Source: JBGZFC01 sp964631255
Lineage (GTDB): Bacteria; Bacteroidota; Bacteroidia; Bacteroidales; Dysgonomonadaceae
Assembly (NCBI GenBank): GCA_964631255.1
Contig: CAZVWS010000005.1
Span: forward strand, 19,253 to 83,252
DNA length: 64,000 nucleotides
Direction: 5' to 3'
In this document: piece after piece, positions 27,687 through 36,305 of the stretch
Layout: each line of letters begins with the position of its first letter
How positions within the stretch are numbered: position 1 is the first letter of the stretch
Position numbers and translations under genes: made by a program
The notes under the pieces: generated by a model
Seen by the model: the letters and a program-made list of their open reading frames with translations, nothing else
Told to the model about the DNA's origin: nothing
Databases searched by the model: none

Positions 27687-29309
27687 CTATTTTCTTTTTT
27701 TTGTCGATGAATATCTATCTGTGTTGTTAGTCAGCCAGTCGAGGGAGAAATTGACGAAATAGAGCGATGTGTTTTCTATCTCTTTTTCAAAAAAGACACC
27801 GATAGTTCCGTCAGGCAAAATGGTTGCCGATGAATAAGCCGAAGCCGTGGGACAGATTGATTTTTTTACCGGCCACGTCTTTCCTTCATCGTAACTGAGA
27901 AAGACGGACACATTTCTTCTCTCGCTTCTGTCGTTGGCAATGGTGTGTAGCAGTCTGTTTTTGTTATATCCATCCAAAACGGATGTGTATCTGATAATTT
28001 CGCCATTGCAAGCCGGTTCTATCAAATCGCTCCACGATTGATGCGCACTCCAGGTAATGCCGTCATCTTTAGAGACAGTATAAATGCGCTCTCCCTTGTG
28101 TTTGTTGCGGATGCTCATCAAAATATCGCCATTGTTCAGCTCCACCACTTTGGCTTCGTCTCCTCCGGAGAATGCTTTTTGCGACACGTTCCACGTATTT
28201 CCGTCGTCATCCGAATAATAAAGGTAGTTATTCAAAACATGCTCCGCATTTTCTCTGACAGCAGCAACAAACATAATGCGTCCACTTTTTGTTTGAATAC
28301 CTCTGCCGGCAGCACAAAACGATGCGCGCCAATTTCTCCGTTCCAAATCGGAGCATTCGCTACCAAACAACTGGGGCGTAATATCGTGCGGCAAAGACCA
28401 ACTGATGCCGTTGTCTTCACTTTGACTTATGTAAGTACGAATGGGATTTTGCGGCGTAGAGCCCCACAAACCGGGATCTCCGACAAATATGGCAATAATT
28501 TTTCCCGAAGCGGTTACTACCATTGCTGCATCGCCAAAACCTTGGTTTCGTCCCAAACCCTTGGCAATGGTTACCGGTTGGCTCCAATTTTTCCCGCCGT
28601 CGGTGCTGCGAATAGATACCACATCGATATCTTCGGGCAAATCTATCTCGTTAAATTTTCTTTTGTCAGCCAAAACCACCAACGAATTGTCGGCAGCGGT
28701 AACGATGGCGGGAATGCGATAATTTCGTGAGCCATGGTCGCCGGGAGAAAACAGCGGTTTGTATGCCAACAGAATTTGGCGGTAGCCGACAGTCTGATTG
28801 GGTATCGTTATTTTATGTCCGTCGGACAAGGAAATCGATTCAAAGATGGCACCTACAAAATTACCCTCGGTGGCTGTTTCTGCAATATCTGCTGTTATCC
28901 ACAAAAAATTTGGTCCCGATTGCAACTGATTGCCTTTTATGGTGTAAATTTCGCCATTGCGTTGGGGAATAAATTCGGTTATCAGATTGTTTTTTTGAAC
29001 GTTACGCCCATCAAATTCTCCGAGTGAACGGGTTGCAAAAACACGCACTTTCTTCAAATCGCGAGCAGGATTATTACCCGTTAGCCTTATTTGGTATTCT
29101 ATTATTTGCTTCGTTTGATTGCTTTCGCTATCTATTTTCAGTCGGTAAAGCACTTCATTCCGATTGCCCATTCCGGTAAAATGGTCGTTGGCAAAAGTTT
29201 CCATTTTCAATGGATAGTTTTTGATATTTTGACTTTGCAAAGGATTGCAAAAAACAAACGCCAATACAAATAAAACAAGCAATAATGCTGTTCCCCTATC
29301 TTTCACCAT
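27687..29309 (-). CDS. Exo-alpha-sialidase (GH33, BNR repeats)
   Basis: 540 residues. A hydrophobic signal segment (about 8-28) is followed by an N-terminal beta-sandwich domain (about 35-180) typical of Bacteroidetes sialidases, then a six-bladed propeller with the RIP motif (R198-I199-P200, arginine triad) and five Asp-box repeats: STDGGKNW, SEDNGISW, SDDDGNTW, SKDDGITW and SYDEGKTW. Releases terminal sialic acid from host glycoconjugates. First gene of a sialidase-mannosidase pair; an exact -7 box lies about 110 nt upstream. Resembles nanH/siaP of oral and gut Bacteroidales. Confidence 0.94.
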   Translation of the reverse strand: MVKDRGTALLLVLFVLAFVFCNPLQSQNIKNYPLKMETFANDHFTGMGNRNEVLYRLKIDSESNQTKQIIEYQIRLTGNNPARDLKKVRVFATRSLGEFDGRNVQKNNLITEFIPQRNGEIYTIKGNQLQSGPNFLWITADIAETATEGNFVGAIFESISLSDGHKITIPNQTVGYRQILLAYKPLFSPGDHGSRNYRIPAIVTAADNSLVVLADKRKFNEIDLPEDIDVVSIRSTDGGKNWSQPVTIAKGLGRNQGFGDAAMVVTASGKIIAIFVGDPGLWGSTPQNPIRTYISQSEDNGISWSLPHDITPQLFGSECSDLERRNWRASFCAAGRGIQTKSGRIMFVAAVRENAEHVLNNYLYYSDDDGNTWNVSQKAFSGGDEAKVVELNNGDILMSIRNKHKGERIYTVSKDDGITWSAHQSWSDLIEPACNGEIIRYTSVLDGYNKNRLLHTIANDRSERRNVSVFLSYDEGKTWPVKKSICPTASAYSSATILPDGTIGVFFEKEIENTSLYFVNFSLDWLTNNTDRYSSTKKRK

Positions 29310-29419
29310 AATTATTTGATATTTTTTTGTTGATTATTTATAAAAAACGAAACGGCATTTTCCTAATTGCGGATACAACGGCATTTTGTCGGTGATAAAC
29401 AAGGAAAAGTGCTGCTCCA

Positions 29420-29427
29420 CAAAGATA
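29420..29427 (-). promoter_or_regulatory. -7 box for the sialidase-mannosidase operon
   Basis: TATCTTTG on the minus strand, an exact TAnnTTTG match, predicting a leader of about 100 nt. No convincing -33 element was found. Confidence 0.5.
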
Positions 29428-29555
29428 AAGAAAAAAAACATTGTTTAACGAAAAAGATGCAGATTAAATCACTGCATTAACTACCTTTACACCATCTATT
29501 TGGTAGCATATCCAACAGTCAAAATATAATTAATCAATCATAAAAAAACAACGCT

Positions 29556-30710
29556 ATGAAAAAAATTATTTTAACTCTCGCGCTATCTGCCTTCGCGCTG
29601 TTTCTTTGCCACGCACAGCAGCAAACTTTGGTAGAAAACACTTGGTATGTTTCCGAATTGAATATCGATGGAGTGGTTCATTATCCGCCGTATAATAACG
29701 AAATAAACGGTGTAGAATTGCAAATTATGCAAGAGAACCAAGAAGGTTGCTACACCTTCGGCACCAATATATGTCACGGCATGTATTGCTCCTCCTGCAA
29801 CATAACAGATACCCAGTTTACATTAGGCGATATTGTAATCACGACAATGGAATATTGCGAAAACGAGGACAATATTGCATTCTCCGGCTTATACGAATCG
29901 CATTTCACTACACACAGTGCCGGCGAGCCTTTTCATTATACAATTGAGGCAAACGGCGACATGCAAACACTAACCATTACAAACAAATTGGGCAACACGA
30001 TTACATACAACAACCAACCATCTGACCTAAGCCACCAACAAGTTTTGGTTAATAACACTTGGTATTTGACCGAATTGAATATCGATGGCGTGGTGCATCC
30101 TACACCAACTAACGACGAAGTAAACGAAGTAGTATTAAATATAACAAAAATCGAAAATCAAGGCATCAATAATTATCAATTCACAACAAATATTTGCCAC
30201 TTACTTTTTTGCAACACTCGCAGTATAACAGGTAACCAAATTATGTTTGAAGATATGACAGCTACTACCTTGGACAACTGCATGAATCAAGATAATATAG
30301 CGTTTGGCGGTCAATACACCTCTTTCTATATGATTTCCGGCACGGAAACCGCCTTTAGCTATTCCATCGATTCGAAACAAGCGAGTGTTACCATGCTGAC
30401 GATAACCAACAAATATGGCAATACGGCAAAATACACCAACCAAACATTATCTACCAATGAAATTCCGGGACAACAGATGGGTATTTATCCCAACCCGGTT
30501 TCTAACACCATGACCATTCGCACGGCAGAAAACAACGAAGATATACAAGTAAAAATATTTAACCTGCAAGGGCAATTAATGATGGATATGGCAGGAAACA
30601 ACGAAAAAAGAGAATTTGACTTGTCGAAACTAAAAACCGGCACATATTTCGTTTTCGTATCCAACAAATCGGGGAAATCGCTTTTTTCTGACAAGATAAT
30701 CAAGAAATAA
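29556..30710 (+). CDS. T9SS cargo protein with two tandem domains
   Basis: 384 residues. A signal peptide (1-20, ending CHAQQ) is followed by two homologous domains: about 23-153, opening with TLVENTWYVSELNIDGVVH, and about 162-295, opening with VLVNNTWYLTELNIDGVVH. Each contains a Cys pair near an NICH motif. The C-terminal 75 residues are a type A T9SS sorting domain (IYPNPVSNTM ... YFVFVSNKSGKSLFSDKIIKK). Exported through the outer membrane; function of the repeat unknown. Monocistronic, divergent from the sialidase gene and ending before a bidirectional terminator. Only a one-mismatch -7 box (TACCTTTA, 29482-29489) precedes it. Confidence 0.85.
   Translation: MKKIILTLALSAFALFLCHAQQQTLVENTWYVSELNIDGVVHYPPYNNEINGVELQIMQENQEGCYTFGTNICHGMYCSSCNITDTQFTLGDIVITTMEYCENEDNIAFSGLYESHFTTHSAGEPFHYTIEANGDMQTLTITNKLGNTITYNNQPSDLSHQQVLVNNTWYLTELNIDGVVHPTPTNDEVNEVVLNITKIENQGINNYQFTTNICHLLFCNTRSITGNQIMFEDMTATTLDNCMNQDNIAFGGQYTSFYMISGTETAFSYSIDSKQASVTMLTITNKYGNTAKYTNQTLSTNEIPGQQMGIYPNPVSNTMTIRTAENNEDIQVKIFNLQGQLMMDMAGNNEKREFDLSKLKTGTYFVFVSNKSGKSLFSDKIIKK
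29622..30445 (+). repeat. Tandem domain duplication within the T9SS cargo gene
   Basis: Two units, about 29622-30014 and 30039-30445, encode homologous domains of about 130 residues that share the NTWYxxELNIDGVVH opening, a central NICH motif, a QDNIAF/EDNIAF motif and a closing TITNKxGNT motif. Boundaries approximate. Confidence 0.75.
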
Positions 30711-30740
30711 AACTATTTCTGCTCCATATAGCAAGTATGC

Positions 30741-30777
30741 AAAAAAGCAGATTTCTCGTGTAGGAATCTGCTTTTTT
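30741..30777. terminator. Bidirectional intrinsic terminator between the T9SS cargo gene and the HAD gene
   Basis: Perfect 13-bp stem AAAAAAGCAGATT / AATCTGCTTTTTT with an 11-nt loop. It lies between the convergent genes ending at 30710 (+) and 30815 (-). Confidence 0.88.
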
Positions 30778-30814
30778 TGTTTAACGAACCGATGTACTAT
30801 CGTTCCTGCAATTT

Positions 30815-31507
30815 TTACAAAATATTTTTTATTTCGTCTAAGGTAGCAACGGTAAACGTGGGTTCAAAATCGCGAGACTGTTGCCCTTCGGGATTGAACC
30901 AAATTTGGTCTATTCGGCTGTTGTAAGCACCCACTATATCCGCATCCCAGCTATCGCCAATCATCAGCGTTTGGTCTCGTCGTGAGTTGGTATTTTTTAG
31001 GGCGTAGGTAAAAATATCGGGATGTGGTTTGTTGATTTTCGCATCTTCCGACAAGATTATTTTCTCAAAATAAGGCCTGAGCCCCGAGTTTTCTATTTTC
31101 TTGTATTGCACCTCGGTAAAACCGTTTGATAGAATATGCATCCGATAGTTTGGTTGCAAATATTCCAATAACGGGATGGTGCCGTCTATGAGTTTTGTTT
31201 TGGTGGTGGTTCTCTCCAAAAAATCGTCGCTCACGGCTTTGGCATAATCGGCATCGTCCACCCCGAAACGACGAATTGGCACCAAAAACCGTTCAACAAT
31301 GAGTTCCTCTTTTTTTATAGCACCTTGGCGATAAAGTGCCCACAGGTGGTTGTTGGAAGGCATATAAATGTTGTAATAATCGTCGAAAGTGGGGTAAAAT
31401 CGGTCGTATTTGTAATCGATATAAATCTCTTGCAAACACTCTTTCCCATTCCGGTGGATGTCCCAAAGTGTATCGTCGAGGTCGATAAAAAGATTTTTGT
31501 ATGCCAT
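30815..31507 (-). CDS. HAD-superfamily hydrolase, YjjG-like nucleotidase
   Basis: 230 residues from the chosen start. Motif I FIDLDDTLWD gives the Asp nucleophile; motif II is ILSNGF; motif III Lys is in SEDAKINKPHPDIF; and motif IV is MIGDSWDADIVGA. A helical cap domain lies between motifs I and II. The layout matches YjjG-type pyrimidine 5'-nucleotidases; the substrate is not proven. The frame extends to an ATG at 31555, but that stretch lies across a terminator hairpin (31525-31565), so the ATG at 31507 just before motif I was preferred. Confidence 0.88.
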   Translation of the reverse strand: MAYKNLFIDLDDTLWDIHRNGKECLQEIYIDYKYDRFYPTFDDYYNIYMPSNNHLWALYRQGAIKKEELIVERFLVPIRRFGVDDADYAKAVSDDFLERTTTKTKLIDGTIPLLEYLQPNYRMHILSNGFTEVQYKKIENSGLRPYFEKIILSEDAKINKPHPDIFTYALKNTNSRRDQTLMIGDSWDADIVGAYNSRIDQIWFNPEGQQSRDFEPTFTVATLDEIKNIL

Positions 31508-31524
31508 GGATATAAAAAAACAAA

Positions 31525-31565
31525 CTCTCAAAAAAACACTTTTGGCAAAGTGCAAATTTTGAGAG
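31525..31565 (-). terminator. Intrinsic terminator of the coiled-coil lipoprotein gene
   Basis: Two-part stem: CTCTCAAAA / TTTTGAGAG outside and CACTTT / AAAGTG inside, with a TGGC loop. On the minus strand it is followed by TTTGTTTTTTT. It ends the lipoprotein transcript and argues against the longer start of the HAD gene. Confidence 0.82.
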
Positions 31566-31595
31566 ATTGTTAAAAACTAATTATTAAAAAAACAA

Positions 31596-32459
31596 TTATT
31601 GCACTTCGATAATCAAGTATTTTGTCAAGCTCCAAAAGCGTTGTGTATCTGTAATTTGGAACGTCAGATTTTTATCGTTGCCTTTCACGAATTCGTAAGT
31701 TCCTTCGGGGTGCGTGGACCAAAGTTTGGCTTTGGGCGCATACAGAGGGATTTGCGTGGTTTGGCGAATATCAATTTGCAAGAAATACTCTTTGTTGAAA
31801 GTATCTTTCATCACTTTTGTAGATTGCAAAAAGCCTCCCGAAAGTATTTTTTGTTCTTTCAACTCGCCCGATGTGCCAAATACATAATAGGCAGTATGCA
31901 GAGAGCGGTCTTGCTCTTTGATGGTGGTTGATTGGTCTTCGGCAACTTGCGCCAAATCGGTAATATCGGATGATAATTGGGCGATGGTTTGGTCGCGACG
32001 CGACAGTTCGTCCTGCAACACCACGATGCGTTGTGAGCTTTCTTGCATCTCTTTGTTCAGCCGTTCTATGGTATTTTGCAACGCTGCCACTTGTTTGTTG
32101 CTACCGGCATATTTTTTGTTTAGTTCTGCCAATTGGGCTTTGTTTTTCTGCAAAATTTCTTGAATCATGCGGAAATTATCATTTACGCGTGCTTTGGTGC
32201 TTTGGCTCATTTCGCCACCTTTTGCCGATTGAGTCGAAATATATTTTTCGGCTTCTCTTATTCTGTCAAAATTTTGTTCCACTTCGCTGATTACAGCCAT
32301 CATTTCCATTGCTTCTGCATCGGTTGATTGTGATGCATTTAATAAAGAGTCGCGCTCAGATTGTAATCTTTTGAACTCGTCCGATTCGCGGATTTTTTTC
32401 TCGTTTACACAGGAGAACATTACTCCCAGTCCCAGAAATAGAATGAATACTTTTTTCAT
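31596..32459 (-). CDS. Coiled-coil lipoprotein, unknown function
   Basis: 287 residues. Type II signal peptide with the lipobox around MFSC (Cys17). Residues about 25-185 are almost entirely charged heptad-like sequence (KRLQSERDSLLNA, AALQNTIERLNKEMQE, VVLQDELSRRDQTIAQL), a long coiled coil. The last about 100 residues look beta-rich and end WSLTKYLIIEVQ. Conserved hypothetical type in Bacteroidetes, probably an envelope-anchored periplasmic spacer protein; no activity can be assigned. Single-gene unit closed by the terminator at 31525-31565. Confidence 0.75.
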   Translation of the reverse strand: MKKVFILFLGLGVMFSCVNEKKIRESDEFKRLQSERDSLLNASQSTDAEAMEMMAVISEVEQNFDRIREAEKYISTQSAKGGEMSQSTKARVNDNFRMIQEILQKNKAQLAELNKKYAGSNKQVAALQNTIERLNKEMQESSQRIVVLQDELSRRDQTIAQLSSDITDLAQVAEDQSTTIKEQDRSLHTAYYVFGTSGELKEQKILSGGFLQSTKVMKDTFNKEYFLQIDIRQTTQIPLYAPKAKLWSTHPEGTYEFVKGNDKNLTFQITDTQRFWSLTKYLIIEVQ

Positions 32460-32570
32460 AATCTTTATAATTTTGTTATTTTAAAAAACGATTATACTCG
32501 TAAATAGTGTATTTTGGTTGTTAATTAATTATTAATCTACTGTTTTTTATTCTACAAACAGAAAAAGCCG

Positions 32571-33254
32571 TTACTGTCTGGCATTGCCTTTCCCGGCAAC
32601 TACAATTACAAACTCGCCTTTGGGCTCTTTTTCTTTGAAGTGTGCCGCCAACTCTTCTATGGTTCCGTTGATAGTTTCGGCATACATTTTCGAAATTTCG
32701 CGCGAAACCGATGCTTCCCTGTCTGCTCCCAAAAATTCGCCTAATTGCACCAATGTTTTCACAACCCGGTATGGCGATTCATAAAAAATGAGGGTGCGGG
32801 TCTCTTCCGAAATCTCTTTCAGACGGGTGAGTCTTCCTTTTTTCTGTGGCAAAAAGCCCTCGAAACAAAATCTGTCGGCAGGCAAACCGGACATAACCAA
32901 AGCCGGCACAAATGCCGTTGCACCGGGCAAACATTCCACCTCAATCCCGGCTTGTACGCAAGCTCTGACCAACAGAAATCCGGGGTCAGAAATAGCAGGC
33001 GTGCCGGCGTCCGAAATCAGGGCAATGGTTTCGCCGGCTTGCAAACGCTCTACAAGACTACCTACCGTATTGTGTTCGTTGAACTTGTGGTGCGATTGCA
33101 TACGGGTTTCAATTTCGTAGTGTTTGAGCAAAAAGCCGCTCGTGCGGGTATCTTCCGCAAGGATTATATCACTTTTTTTCAGCACGTTGATCGCTCTCAA
33201 CGTGATATCTTCCAAATTTCCGATTGGAGTAGGCACAACATATAATTTTCCCAT
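32571..33254 (-). CDS. rsmI: 16S rRNA 2'-O-ribose C1402 methyltransferase RsmI
   Basis: 227 residues of the tetrapyrrole-methylase fold. Diagnostic RsmI motifs: LYVVPTPIGNLEDITLRA at the N-terminus, LAEDTRTSG near 33-41, ALISDAGTPAISDPG near 77-91, and SPYRVVKTL near 155. Methylates 16S rRNA C1402 with SAM in E. coli. Follows the unknown gene at 33279 by 24 nt and shares its promoter. Confidence 0.95.
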   Translation of the reverse strand: MGKLYVVPTPIGNLEDITLRAINVLKKSDIILAEDTRTSGFLLKHYEIETRMQSHHKFNEHNTVGSLVERLQAGETIALISDAGTPAISDPGFLLVRACVQAGIEVECLPGATAFVPALVMSGLPADRFCFEGFLPQKKGRLTRLKEISEETRTLIFYESPYRVVKTLVQLGEFLGADREASVSREISKMYAETINGTIEELAAHFKEKEPKGEFVIVVAGKGNARQ

Positions 33255-33278
33255 AACAAAACGGTTTTTATTGCTGCC

Positions 33279-33962
33279 TTACTCGAATCCGTTTTTGATA
33301 ACCAATAGAAAATCTTCCACAATTTTGTCTTCAAAATTCCACGACGTATGCTCTCTCAAATATTGCTCGGCATCCTGAAAATTTTCAAATGCATTCAGTT
33401 TCAACATCATAACATTCATTTCGTTTCTGTCGTTATGGAACAACTCGCGTTGAAACAAAAATCGGTCGTTAAGACTCAAACTTTTTTTGGATAATAAATT
33501 GGAAGTAGGTGGATTTTTGATGTCGTTTACAGACCAAATTTCCGGTAGCTCGTCTTGAGGCAAATCTTCTGTTTGGATATCTTCTTCGGAACTCTCTTTG
33601 GCTCGTGGATTTACATATTCGGGTAGCGAAATGCCTTGGGCATGAATATTTCCGGCAGGCTGCACGTACGCTGTTTCGGGCGCTTGCTCAGGAATTTCGT
33701 CGGCAGATTCGTTGTCAGGCAAATTGATTGACTTCTCATTTTCCGAAAGAAGAACAACCAGTTTTTCCATCTGCTTTTTCATCTCCTCCACGTGCAAAAA
33801 CTCCAATTCGTGCAAAAGGCGCATTATCTCTTGCGTTTGACGGAATGATTGACGAAAAAAATGAAAAGAAAAAGAATCGGTCGTTTTGATTCGAGATATA
33901 TTGGTTTCTAAATCTTTCAAATTAGAAAGCAATAGGTCTATATTTTCACTTTTTGTTTCCAT
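33279..33962 (-). CDS. Conserved hypothetical protein, probable cytoplasmic helical protein
   Basis: 227 residues from the chosen ATG (protein starting METKSEN); an ATG 24 nt upstream at 33986 is possible. No recognised family. The N-terminal about 95 residues are predicted helical with Leu/Glu/Lys heptads; the middle is acidic and Pro-rich, probably disordered; the C-terminal part with KSLSLNDRFLFQRELFHNDR and DAEQYLREHTSWNFEDKIVEDF is a pattern seen in Bacteroidetes proteins encoded near rsmI. No signal peptide. First gene of a two-gene unit with rsmI. Confidence 0.7.
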   Translation of the reverse strand: METKSENIDLLLSNLKDLETNISRIKTTDSFSFHFFRQSFRQTQEIMRLLHELEFLHVEEMKKQMEKLVVLLSENEKSINLPDNESADEIPEQAPETAYVQPAGNIHAQGISLPEYVNPRAKESSEEDIQTEDLPQDELPEIWSVNDIKNPPTSNLLSKKSLSLNDRFLFQRELFHNDRNEMNVMMLKLNAFENFQDAEQYLREHTSWNFEDKIVEDFLLVIKNGFE

Positions 33963-34027
33963 ACCAAAGTGTGTTAAGATACACATATTGTGGCTGTTTG
34001 CTATAAAAACACCCCCAATTGAGTTTA

Positions 34028-34035
34028 CAAATGTA
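34028..34035 (-). promoter_or_regulatory. -7 box for the unknown gene-rsmI unit
   Basis: TACATTTG on the minus strand, an exact TAnnTTTG match about 66 nt before the start at 33962. It sits in the 53-nt gap (to 34039) and ends just outside the helicase gene. Confidence 0.45.
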
Positions 34036-34039
34036 ATAA

Positions 34040-35464
34040 TTATTTGGAAAGTGCAACCAGCTCATCAGGTAAATTCACAAGATATAACATTTCGGAACTT
34101 CGTGTAATCGACGTGTAGAGCCACCTGTAAAAATTGTCGCCCAAGTATGTTTCGTCTATATATCCAATGTCTAAGAACACGTTTTTCCATTCACCGCCTT
34201 GTGCTTTGTGGCAAGTAACGGCATAGCCGTATTTTACCGACAGGGCGTTGAAATAGGGATTTTCTTTCATTTTTTTATAACGCATGCGTTTTTGGGGAAT
34301 ATCCATATAATCTTCCATAACGGCTGTAAAAAGGGCTTCGTTTTGTTCTCGTGTGAGCGAAGGAGTTTCGATGTGCAAACTGTCTAAATTGATTATTGCT
34401 TCAAATTCCACACCATAATCCAAATGTTGGAGAGTTGTCGTGCAAAATCGGAATCCATATAACTCCTCTTGCCGGCGCACGCGTAGTACTTGCAGGAATT
34501 CGCCATTTGCCAGAAAATCGATATTTTCAAATTTTTCTGTCCAGAAATAGTTGTTTTTGGTAATCATCAACAAATCGCCCGACGACAACTCCTCTTCTCT
34601 GTATAGCACCCGGTTTCTGATTCCGTTGTTGTAGGCATTTACTCTTTTGTTGGAGCGCGAAATCACGATGGTGTCTTCTATCCCGTCGCGCGAATAAGCG
34701 TTAGAAATCTCTTCGATGAAATCCATCCCCGATATTCGTTTCACATCTTTATAGGATTGGAGCTGAAGTTTTGGAAAACCAGCGGTATTGCCCGCGTCCA
34801 AACTATTTCGTAATTGTGTTGCGTTGCTCAGTATGCCCGACGCCTCGGCTTGTCGCACAATATTAGTGAGTGTAAATTCAGCTACTTCAAAAAAGAAAGA
34901 TTGAAATGTTTCGCTTTGCAATGCCGGGCTTTCCTCTTGCTTCACGGGCGGCAATTGGGCGGTATCTCCTACCAATAGCAATTTGTTGCCTTCGCCCGAA
35001 TAAACAAATTCCATCAAATCGTCCAGCAAGCGTCCCGAGCCAAATATGGAATAATCTGCCGACGAATTGTTTATCATAGAGGCCTCATCTACAATAAAAA
35101 GAGTTTGTTTGTGCTTGTTATGCGCGATAGAAAATCGGTCGCTGCCTTCGCCAAAACCATCCATGCGGTAAATTATTTTGTGAATCGTGAACGCCATTTT
35201 ATCGGCATAGACCGAAAAAACCTTCGCTGCGCGTCCGGTAGGAGCCAAGAGAACAGTGCGTTGGTTGAATTGTGTCATGGTTTTTACCAAACTACCGATG
35301 AGCGATGATTTTCCCGTTCCGGCATAACCTTTTAAAATAAATATTTGATTATTGCTTTGTGAAAAGAGAAAATCCACTATCTTTGCGAGAGCCAATTTTT
35401 GGTCATCGGTAAATATAAAAGGGAAATTTGCTTCAATTTTTTGGAGAAAATAGCTGTTTACCAT
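34040..35464 (-). CDS. RecD/Pif1-like superfamily 1 DNA helicase
   Basis: 474 residues. Walker A GYAGTGKS (46-53), Walker B FIVDEAS near 121, motif III-like VGDTAQLPPV near 161, and the C-terminal UvrD_C_2 region with VTCHKAQGGEWKNVF and WLYTSITRSSEMLYLVN (motifs V/VI). It is much shorter than E. coli RecD or RecD2, lacking their N-terminal domains, and belongs to the compact 5'-3' helicase type common in Bacteroidetes. Probably acts in DNA repair; no RecBC genes are adjacent. Divergent from the gene at 35581. Confidence 0.88.
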   Translation of the reverse strand: MVNSYFLQKIEANFPFIFTDDQKLALAKIVDFLFSQSNNQIFILKGYAGTGKSSLIGSLVKTMTQFNQRTVLLAPTGRAAKVFSVYADKMAFTIHKIIYRMDGFGEGSDRFSIAHNKHKQTLFIVDEASMINNSSADYSIFGSGRLLDDLMEFVYSGEGNKLLLVGDTAQLPPVKQEESPALQSETFQSFFFEVAEFTLTNIVRQAEASGILSNATQLRNSLDAGNTAGFPKLQLQSYKDVKRISGMDFIEEISNAYSRDGIEDTIVISRSNKRVNAYNNGIRNRVLYREEELSSGDLLMITKNNYFWTEKFENIDFLANGEFLQVLRVRRQEELYGFRFCTTTLQHLDYGVEFEAIINLDSLHIETPSLTREQNEALFTAVMEDYMDIPQKRMRYKKMKENPYFNALSVKYGYAVTCHKAQGGEWKNVFLDIGYIDETYLGDNFYRWLYTSITRSSEMLYLVNLPDELVALSK

Positions 35465-35515
35465 TTTTTATGAGCATTTTTTAATGTAAAAGTAGCACAA
35501 TTATCATTATTTTTC

Positions 35516-35523
35516 TAAATTTG
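35516..35523 (+). promoter_or_regulatory. -7 box for the 35581-38604 unit
   Basis: TAAATTTG, an exact TAnnTTTG match 57 nt before the first gene of the unit, in the divergent gap with the helicase gene. Confidence 0.55.
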
Positions 35524-35580
35524 TGGTCTAAAATCAAGAAATAAAAATTCAACAAACAATAAAATTAAAATTCAACATTC

Positions 35581-36282
35581 ATGAAAGTTGTAATAAGAGT
35601 GCTTTTAATAGCCGCGATTGTTCTATTAGGTATCCTTTGCTGGAGAAGTATTCAAGGTCCTATAGTTTTCAATACAGAGGTTGCAAAACGCGACCAAGCA
35701 GTAATCCAACGTCTTGTTGACATACGCACTGCACAAGTGGCTTATCGTTCTCAAAACGGCACGTACACAAACAGTTTTGAGAAATTGGCCGACTTCATTA
35801 AAAATGGAAAAATTGCCTCTCTCGTGAGATCGGGCGATTTGACCGAAGCACAATTGGAAGCCGGTATGACCGAAACAAGTGCCATGCGTATTATTCGCAC
35901 AGGCAATGTGGCTGCCATCAAAGCAGCAGGATTGTGGGATGAAGCAAAGAATGCTCCCCAACTCGTTAGAGACTCTATGTTTGCTCCTGCAACCGAAGTT
36001 CTCTTTCCAAACCGCAGGCTAAACCCGGATTCTCTCGGTTTCGTGCCACACGGCAACGGAGCTCTTTTCGAGATGGCTACCGACTCGCTCACCACAGCAT
36101 CGGGTTATCCGGTGGAAGTATTTGAAGCGAAAGCTCACTACAATGTATATTTGAACGACTTAGACCAAAAACTATTGAAACAAAAAATTCAAGAGGTATT
36201 GGATCGTCCGGGCAACAAATACCCGGGAATGATGGTTGGTTCGCTCGAAACTGCAAACAACAACGCCGGAAACTGGGAATAA
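35581..36282 (+). CDS. Conserved membrane-anchored protein of unknown function
   Basis: 233 residues. One N-terminal membrane segment (about 5-22) and a periplasmic remainder. The stretch VDIRTAQVAYRSQNGTYTNS resembles the start of type IV pilin-like folds (pre-folded helix plus FEKLADFI), but there is no prepilin peptidase site, so this is only an analogy. Proteins of this type are conserved in Bacteroidales upstream of the DUF3822 and rsmD genes. Ends 23 nt before the DUF3822 gene. Confidence 0.72.
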   Translation: MKVVIRVLLIAAIVLLGILCWRSIQGPIVFNTEVAKRDQAVIQRLVDIRTAQVAYRSQNGTYTNSFEKLADFIKNGKIASLVRSGDLTEAQLEAGMTETSAMRIIRTGNVAAIKAAGLWDEAKNAPQLVRDSMFAPATEVLFPNRRLNPDSLGFVPHGNGALFEMATDSLTTASGYPVEVFEAKAHYNVYLNDLDQKLLKQKIQEVLDRPGNKYPGMMVGSLETANNNAGNWE

Positions 36283-36305
36283 AAAGAAAGTAAAACCATA
36301 AAACT

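Noticed and set aside
31508..31555. N-terminal extension of the HAD protein (starting MHFAKSVF)
   Set aside because: It would be translated through the terminator hairpin of the upstream lipoprotein gene, and motif I normally lies at the very N-terminus.
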